DNA from: Candidatus Hermodarchaeota archaeon
Lineage (GTDB): Archaea; Asgardarchaeota; Hermodarchaeia; Hermodarchaeales; Hermodarchaeaceae
Direction: 5' to 3'
Length of the DNA stretch: 8,933 nucleotides
Assembly (NCBI GenBank): GCA_016839995.1
Contig: JAEOTD010000119.1
Span: 1-8,933 of the forward strand
Shown one piece after another: positions 6,013 to 8,933 of the stretch. The notes beneath the pieces are model-generated. The model was not told the DNA's origin. It did not search any database and worked only from the letters and a program-made list of their open reading frames with translations. Within the stretch, counting starts at the first letter, position 1; the number at the start of each line of letters is the position of its first letter. The position numbers and the translations under genes are program-made.

Positions 6013-7113
6013 ATGACGATGCACTCTGTGTTCATTTTCCTCCAATCCGGTGAAACCCTTGTCTCCCACACTTCACCCGTCGTCAAACTTGAACAAACCC
6101 TCCTCACTGGGCTACTCACTGCAATCCGCGAATTTGGACATGAAGCCATAGCCGAAGAAATCCGCACTATCGGAGCAGGCGAATATCGATTCCACTATGA
6201 CGTATACGATAAAACCCAAGCTCCCTCTCAAGAAAACTCAGACGCGTCCGAAGCACCCATTGGGCTTATCACCGTTGGCCTCGCCGATGGCAATGCCGAA
6301 GAACTTGAAGTTCAAGCGGTCTTACACAGCCTTAACGTCCTCTTCTATGCTCAGTATGAACCCCTCCTCATAAAATGGAGTGGTGATGTCAAACCTTTCC
6401 AAAGTTTCCTCCCACTCATCAACGATGCATTGGAAGCCCATAATCAACGGTCACAAGTCGCCAAACGCCGAATTTCATCCACCGAATACATCCTCGAGGT
6501 CTTCGAGGAAACTCTCGACGTGTTACTCCTGAACATCCTTGTGGGTAATGCCATCATCATCACGGGTGTCAAGAATAAGAAATTCGAGAAACTCAGTGAA
6601 GCCATCGACAATGTACTTCCCTTTACGGTTCCCAACATGCCGGGAATCTCTGATCTTGAAACGGCTCAAGGCATCCTCGAAAGCCGAAAGGATCAACAAC
6701 GCAAACGGCCTACCCTCCTCGGTGTCTCTGAAAGCGTCTATCGAAGCCTTACCACCCCGGAAAACCTCAACCATTATCTCTTCGTGAACATCACTAAGAA
6801 ATCCCCAGTCTTCATTGCCCCTATTAATCAACCGAGTATGGATCTCGCCAAACAAGCCCTTGAATTTGCGAAAGATGATTCAACTCTTCAGGCTAGACTG
6901 ATGGAACTCCAAATGGATACTCTTCGAGCCCAACTAACTAGTTTTACTGAATTACGTCGAAGTGCCCAACACTTTACCCTTGAACACTTACGGGAGTTAC
7001 TCCATCTTGACTCTGAACGTTTCCGACTCCTCACCTACCTCTCCCAAGAATCCATCCTTACCCATCCAACGGACAAAGATTCAGAAACAACCTCCTCCAC
7101 GGATTCTGATTAA
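6013..7113 (+). CDS. Longin-like domain protein with a DENN-like second domain (candidate small-GTPase regulator)
   Basis: From ATG 6013 the protein has 366 residues and no membrane segment. The frame stays open back to TTG 5932 (27 more residues), but a TATA-like box lies in that stretch and AAAGGG sits 10 nt before 6013, so I chose 6013. Residues 4-145 read as a profilin-like longin/roadblock fold: strand HSVFIFL, GETLVSH, helix LEQTLLTGLLTAIREFG, strands GEYRFHYDV and IGLITVGLAD, then helices. Residues 157-270 resemble the core DENN domain: a helix leading to LLLNILVGN, strand AIIITG, helix FEKLSEAIDNVLPF, the PTLLGVSESV motif (Pro-x-Leu-Leu-Gly-Val) and strand HYLFVN. Longin followed by core DENN is the order in eukaryotic Rab/Rag regulators. 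Residues 272-345 are helical and an acidic Ser/Thr tail ends the protein. The DENN call is pattern-based and unproven. A duplicated longin/roadblock protein is the main alternative. Confidence 0.5.
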   Translation: MTMHSVFIFLQSGETLVSHTSPVVKLEQTLLTGLLTAIREFGHEAIAEEIRTIGAGEYRFHYDVYDKTQAPSQENSDASEAPIGLITVGLADGNAEELEVQAVLHSLNVLFYAQYEPLLIKWSGDVKPFQSFLPLINDALEAHNQRSQVAKRRISSTEYILEVFEETLDVLLLNILVGNAIIITGVKNKKFEKLSEAIDNVLPFTVPNMPGISDLETAQGILESRKDQQRKRPTLLGVSESVYRSLTTPENLNHYLFVNITKKSPVFIAPINQPSMDLAKQALEFAKDDSTLQARLMELQMDTLRAQLTSFTELRRSAQHFTLEHLRELLHLDSERFRLLTYLSQESILTHPTDKDSETTSSTDSD

Positions 7114-7223
7114 GTCATTTGGCGCGCATCGACTTTTAAGATTTGACTGGCTGTTACTCCGCGCCCAATATCAAAATCTAATCGGGGGGTTCTAATGTTC
7201 ATTTAGCATGTATAATGACCGAC

Positions 7224-7247
7224 TTAATTTTATTTTTCAAAAATTAA
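7224..7247 (+). terminator. AT-rich inverted repeat with T run
   Basis: TTAATTTT (7224-7231) and AAAATTAA (7240-7247) are perfect 8-bp arms around an 8-nt loop containing five T. It lies 110 nt after the longin/DENN-like gene and is followed by the T6 run at 7260-7265. A weak stem plus U-rich RNA fits archaeal termination. A protein site is the alternative. Confidence 0.4.
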
Positions 7248-7259
7248 CCGTAATATGCC

Positions 7260-7323
7260 TTTTTTATGGAATTCTATTCCACAACCAGCCATTTCTATAG
7301 GTTCCTTTTTTCATGCATTTTTT
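7260..7323 (+). terminator. Cluster of three T6 runs
   Basis: Runs of six T occur at 7260-7265, 7306-7311 and 7318-7323. In archaea oligo-T tracts alone can terminate transcription, and several in series are typical of strong 3' ends. They lie between the upstream gene and the next promoter, so they would insulate the two units. Confidence 0.4.
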
Positions 7324-7336
7324 GACAATAAGCTTT

Positions 7337-7351
7337 TCTAAGCCCCTTAGA
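7337..7351. promoter_or_regulatory. 6-bp inverted repeat upstream of TATA box
   Basis: TCTAAG (7337-7342) and CTTAGA (7346-7351) are perfect arms with a 3-nt centre, ending 24 bp before the TATA box at 7376. The position suits an activator site. It could also be a chance hairpin at the end of the T-rich termination zone. Confidence 0.25.
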
Positions 7352-7375
7352 CGACGTGTAGAAAACATGCGAAGC

Positions 7376-7383
7376 TTTATATG
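7376..7383 (+). promoter_or_regulatory. TATA box of the ATPase operon
   Basis: TTTATATG is close to the archaeal TATA consensus and is preceded by the purine-rich GCGAAGC, a plausible BRE. Transcription would start near 7405, giving a leader of roughly 33 nt before ATG 7438. This is the clearest promoter in the window. Confidence 0.55.
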
Positions 7384-7430
7384 TACTCAAATGAAGATGA
7401 ATGAATATCAATGAAACTCAATGAGGTAAC
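7381..7430 (+). repeat. Five-unit 10-bp tandem repeat in the promoter/leader
   Basis: Five consecutive 10-nt units start with ATG at 7381, 7391, 7401, 7411 and 7421. Units 2-4 start ATGAA, unit 5 starts ATGAG and unit 1 starts ATGTA. Units 1, 3 and 4 share a TCA near their ends. A rough consensus is ATGAANNTCA. The 10-bp spacing matches about one helical turn, so every copy faces the same side of the DNA. It runs from the TATA box through the expected transcription start to the Shine-Dalgarno (GAGGT, 7423-7427, inside unit 5). Confidence 0.6.
7423..7427 (+). promoter_or_regulatory. Shine-Dalgarno of the 67-aa gene
   Basis: GAGGT lies 10 nt before ATG 7438. It supports that start over the out-of-frame GTG at 7431 and over the four ATGs of the repeat units, which sit in shifting frames. 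Confidence 0.55.
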
Positions 7431-7437
7431 GTGAGCG

Positions 7438-7641
7438 ATGGCAACCGAAAAAGCGTCGGCGTCTGGGAAAGCTCAATCGGACGCGTTGGCCAGTCTCCAG
7501 GCACCCAGCATCGAGGAGCAACTCAAAGAGGCGATGCCCCTGGTGACCGCGACGCTTCGTGTCCGGATTGCCCGAACAATTGCACAACTACGAGAAGATG
7601 AACTACTTGCCAAACAAAAACGAGGAGTGAGGAATGCGTGA
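7438..7641 (+). CDS. Small helical protein, first gene of the ATPase operon
   Basis: The product has 67 residues. It starts with an Ala/Ser-rich, probably disordered stretch (1-22), followed by amphipathic helices from SIEEQLKEAM (24-33) to IAQLREDELLAKQKR (48-62) and a basic end. I recognise no family. The start has a good Shine-Dalgarno and TATA box. The stop TGA (7639-7641) overlaps the GTG start of the next gene by 4 nt, so the pair is probably co-translated. Small helical partners commonly dock on an ATPase, but here that is inferred only from position. Confidence 0.65.
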   Translation: MATEKASASGKAQSDALASLQAPSIEEQLKEAMPLVTATLRVRIARTIAQLREDELLAKQKRGVRNA

Positions 7642-7919
7642 GTGACAAAGCCAAAGCGCTTCGACCAAAACTTCGACTACAAGAAGCTATTGCCCAAATG
7701 GATGCCACAGCGGTTCTAGAACTGATCACTCCAACCGCTCGGACCTTTGAGTGCCAACGAAATGGTCACCTGGTAGATGGTGGCTATTGTGCTCTCTTCT
7801 GTCCAATTGGAAAGGAAATGGTCGTCTATGATCCAACTGGCGGCATCGAAGTTGTCTGTGCCTTTGCCTTCAATAATTTCCTGGGGCGAATGGGAGACGG
7901 CGTCTCACTGGATGCATAG
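7638..7919 (+). CDS. Small Cys/His-bearing protein, second gene of the ATPase operon
   Basis: The product has 93 residues from GTG 7638, which overlaps the previous stop (GTGA) and is preceded by a strong GAGGAGTGAGG (7622-7632). The N-terminal third is a charged helix (3-30). The rest looks beta-rich and holds Cys39-x4-His44-x6-Cys51-x3-Cys55, which could bind one zinc or an Fe-S centre, plus a later Cys74. A Gly-rich turn (YDPTGG, 64-69) separates two hydrophobic strands (EMVVY and EVVCAFAF). I do not recognise the family. A metal-binding adaptor for the downstream ATPase is a guess from context. Confidence 0.7.
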   Translation: MSDKAKALRPKLRLQEAIAQMDATAVLELITPTARTFECQRNGHLVDGGYCALFCPIGKEMVVYDPTGGIEVVCAFAFNNFLGRMGDGVSLDA

Positions 7920-7993
7920 CTTGGTGAAATCTGGGAGAAGCGTGTGAACAAACAATCTGGGTGGATAAACACCTCAAACAATGGTGATGGAAG

Positions 7994-8933
7994 ATGTTCG
8001 CTTTTGATGAGCGATTGAAGAGTCTCGGCTGGTCGGATTTTCCATTCCGAATTGATGTCATGCCAGAGGTGTTTGCTGGTCAAAAACGACTACTAAACCC
8101 ATTAACCGTCCAACTTCGGACTGGTAATATCATTCTTATTGAAGGGGGACGTGGAACCGGAAAAACCCATATTCTGCGATGGTTAAACGATTCCTTGGCA
8201 AAATCCAAAGGAATGGTTCCTCTCCTCATCTCCGAGCCCCTTAACTCAACTATTCTGAGTTCAGCTCTGATTTCGTTGATAAATGGGCAACTAATGCAGA
8301 AAACCACAACCGTCCCTACGCTAGTCGATGCTATGGCTGCCAAAGTGCGGGAATTTTATGGGCAGAGCAAGCTGCGGATAGTCTTGCTAATCGATGATGG
8401 ACAATCACTAGCGTTAACCCAGGACGATTCAGAAACCATTGAAGCTGAAAAGCGCAAGACTGTTCGCTGGTTACGCGTCTTAAGCGATTTACCCGCTATG
8501 GTTGTTTTTGTTGCTGGGCTCACTGGGTTTACGCAAGCCCTCACCAGCATCTTCCCACCGGTTGCTGAACGAGTAACCTTAGAATTTGCCTTAGAGACCG
8601 AAGGTCCTGAAGGCAATGAAGTCCTAACCCCCAAAGAAACAGAGCAAATGATTCGCGAACGGATCAAGCATTTTGGAGGTAAAGGACTAACCCCATTCAA
8701 TTCCGAAGCTATTGAGGAAATTCATCTCCATACACGTGGTTATCCCCGAAGTACTCTGCGGTTCTGCGAAAACATCATCACCATGGCCTTTCAAGAAGAC
8801 ACCCCTGCAGGTGATCGAATTACTCGGGAATTCGTGCAACAAGTCATTAAAATGCGTCCCAGTCCTCCACCGGTCACAACCTTGATACCAAGTGCTTTGG
8901 ATCAAACCCGATTCATTGAAACCAGCCCGGCTA
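7994..8933 (+). CDS. AAA+ ATPase, ORC1/Cdc6- or ExeA-like (3' end outside window)
   Basis: The frame is open from ATG 7994 to the right edge, giving 313 visible residues. An in-frame TGA at 7985 blocks extension, and GGTGAT (7983-7988) gives a Shine-Dalgarno 5 nt before the start. An N-terminal lead (LGWSDFPFRIDVMPEVFAGQ, 11-30) resembles the segment before the P-loop in ExeA/Cdc6-type ATPases. Walker A is GGRGTGKT (51-58). Walker B is RIVLLIDDG (128-136), with Asp-Asp in place of the usual Asp-Glu. The sensor-1 strand is MVVFVAGLT (169-177), and a sensor-2-like arginine sits in RGYPRSTLRF (248-257). A Pro-rich linker (287-294) begins a further region cut by the window. DNA loading or remodelling is the family's usual role, but origin recognition cannot be claimed without the C-terminal winged helix. 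It lies 74 nt after the 93-aa gene, probably in the same operon. Confidence 0.85.
   Translation, partial: MFAFDERLKSLGWSDFPFRIDVMPEVFAGQKRLLNPLTVQLRTGNIILIEGGRGTGKTHILRWLNDSLAKSKGMVPLLISEPLNSTILSSALISLINGQLMQKTTTVPTLVDAMAAKVREFYGQSKLRIVLLIDDGQSLALTQDDSETIEAEKRKTVRWLRVLSDLPAMVVFVAGLTGFTQALTSIFPPVAERVTLEFALETEGPEGNEVLTPKETEQMIRERIKHFGGKGLTPFNSEAIEEIHLHTRGYPRSTLRFCENIITMAFQEDTPAGDRITREFVQQVIKMRPSPPPVTTLIPSALDQTRFIETSPA

Larger units (their letters stand above)
7114..7437. other. AT-rich intergenic region with termination signals and a promoter
   Basis: This 324-bp gap has no gene I can support. After the 7113 stop comes a short mixed-composition stretch with a G6 run near 7185-7190. An AT-rich inverted repeat (7224-7247) and three T6 runs (7260-7265, 7306-7311, 7318-7323) follow, as expected for archaeal U-tract termination. 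The right part holds an inverted repeat (7337-7351), a TATA box (7376-7383) and a 10-bp tandem repeat (7381-7430) belonging to the downstream operon. No tRNA or recognisable structured RNA was seen. Confidence 0.6.

Noticed and set aside
6523..6855. Minus-strand open frame of 110 codons inside the longin/DENN-like gene
   Set aside because: It is fully antisense to a gene with coherent domain patterns, and its own translation shows no recognisable pattern.
7638..7919. Gas vesicle (GvpO/GvpA-like) reading of the small proteins with the downstream ATPase as GvpN
   Set aside because: The 93-aa sequence lacks the family's conserved motifs, and the ATPase looks Cdc6/ExeA-like, not MoxR/GvpN-like.
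7919..7994. Frameshift joining the 93-aa gene to the ATPase
   Set aside because: Stops occur in all three frames between them, and the ATPase has its own Shine-Dalgarno and ATG with a complete N-terminal lead.
7944..8018. Possible 24-codon gene from GTG 7944 with GGGAG upstream
   Set aside because: It is very short, its product has no clear pattern, and it overlaps the ATPase start. The evidence is too weak to annotate.
8080..8905. Three minus-strand open frames opposite the ATPase
   Set aside because: The plus strand carries a continuous ATPase with Walker A, Walker B and sensor motifs. The antisense frames are low-quality Ser/Arg-rich readings.
1..8933. CRISPR array, insertion sequence ends, tRNA or rRNA genes
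   Set aside because: No spaced direct repeats of CRISPR size, no transposase, and no cloverleaf or rRNA-like stretch was seen on either strand.

Overview
The window looks archaeal. Start codons include GTG, several genes overlap by 4 nt (ATGA/GTGA), Shine-Dalgarno motifs are only sometimes present, and TATA-like boxes sit about 25 nt ahead of likely transcription starts. A probable membrane-anchored caspase-fold protease, an M42 (TET-type) aminopeptidase, an archaeal-type GH35 glycosidase and an ORC1/Cdc6- or ExeA-like AAA ATPase fit this. The gene at 6013-7113 has a longin-like N-terminal half followed by a segment with the residue pattern of a DENN domain. That would suit an Asgard archaeon, for example a Thor- or Heimdall-type lineage. 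The lineage is inferred from gene content only; no marker gene is present.

Layout. 1-173 is the 3' end of an unrecognised + strand gene, followed by a hairpin plus T8 terminator. 287-1234 (+) encodes an ectodomain with His-Gly and Cys motifs of clan CD peptidases, an EF-hand-like loop and two membrane segments. It converges with a 4-nt gap on a minus-strand two-gene unit: GH35-like glycosidase (2031-4190) followed by an unknown 264-aa protein (1240-2034), overlapping by 4 nt. A 17-bp inverted repeat lies just upstream of the glycosidase start. A second minus-strand pair is the M42 aminopeptidase (4756-5823) and a pyridoxamine-phosphate-oxidase-like flavoprotein (4314-4748), joined by a Shine-Dalgarno that overlaps the first stop codon.

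Divergent from that pair is the longin/DENN-like gene (6013-7113), with its own TATA-like box. A 324-bp AT-rich gap follows. It holds termination-type T runs, an inverted repeat, a good TATA box and a five-unit 10-bp tandem repeat that runs from the TATA box to the Shine-Dalgarno of the next gene. The last operon (7438 to the window end) has a 67-aa helical protein, a 93-aa Cys/His-bearing protein overlapping it by 4 nt, and an AAA ATPase cut by the window edge.

Possible joint roles: the glycosidase, aminopeptidase and surface protease suit a heterotroph degrading sugars and peptides. The two most unusual items are the candidate archaeal DENN-like protein and the ATPase operon with its phased-repeat leader. 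All functional calls come from motif reading without database searches.
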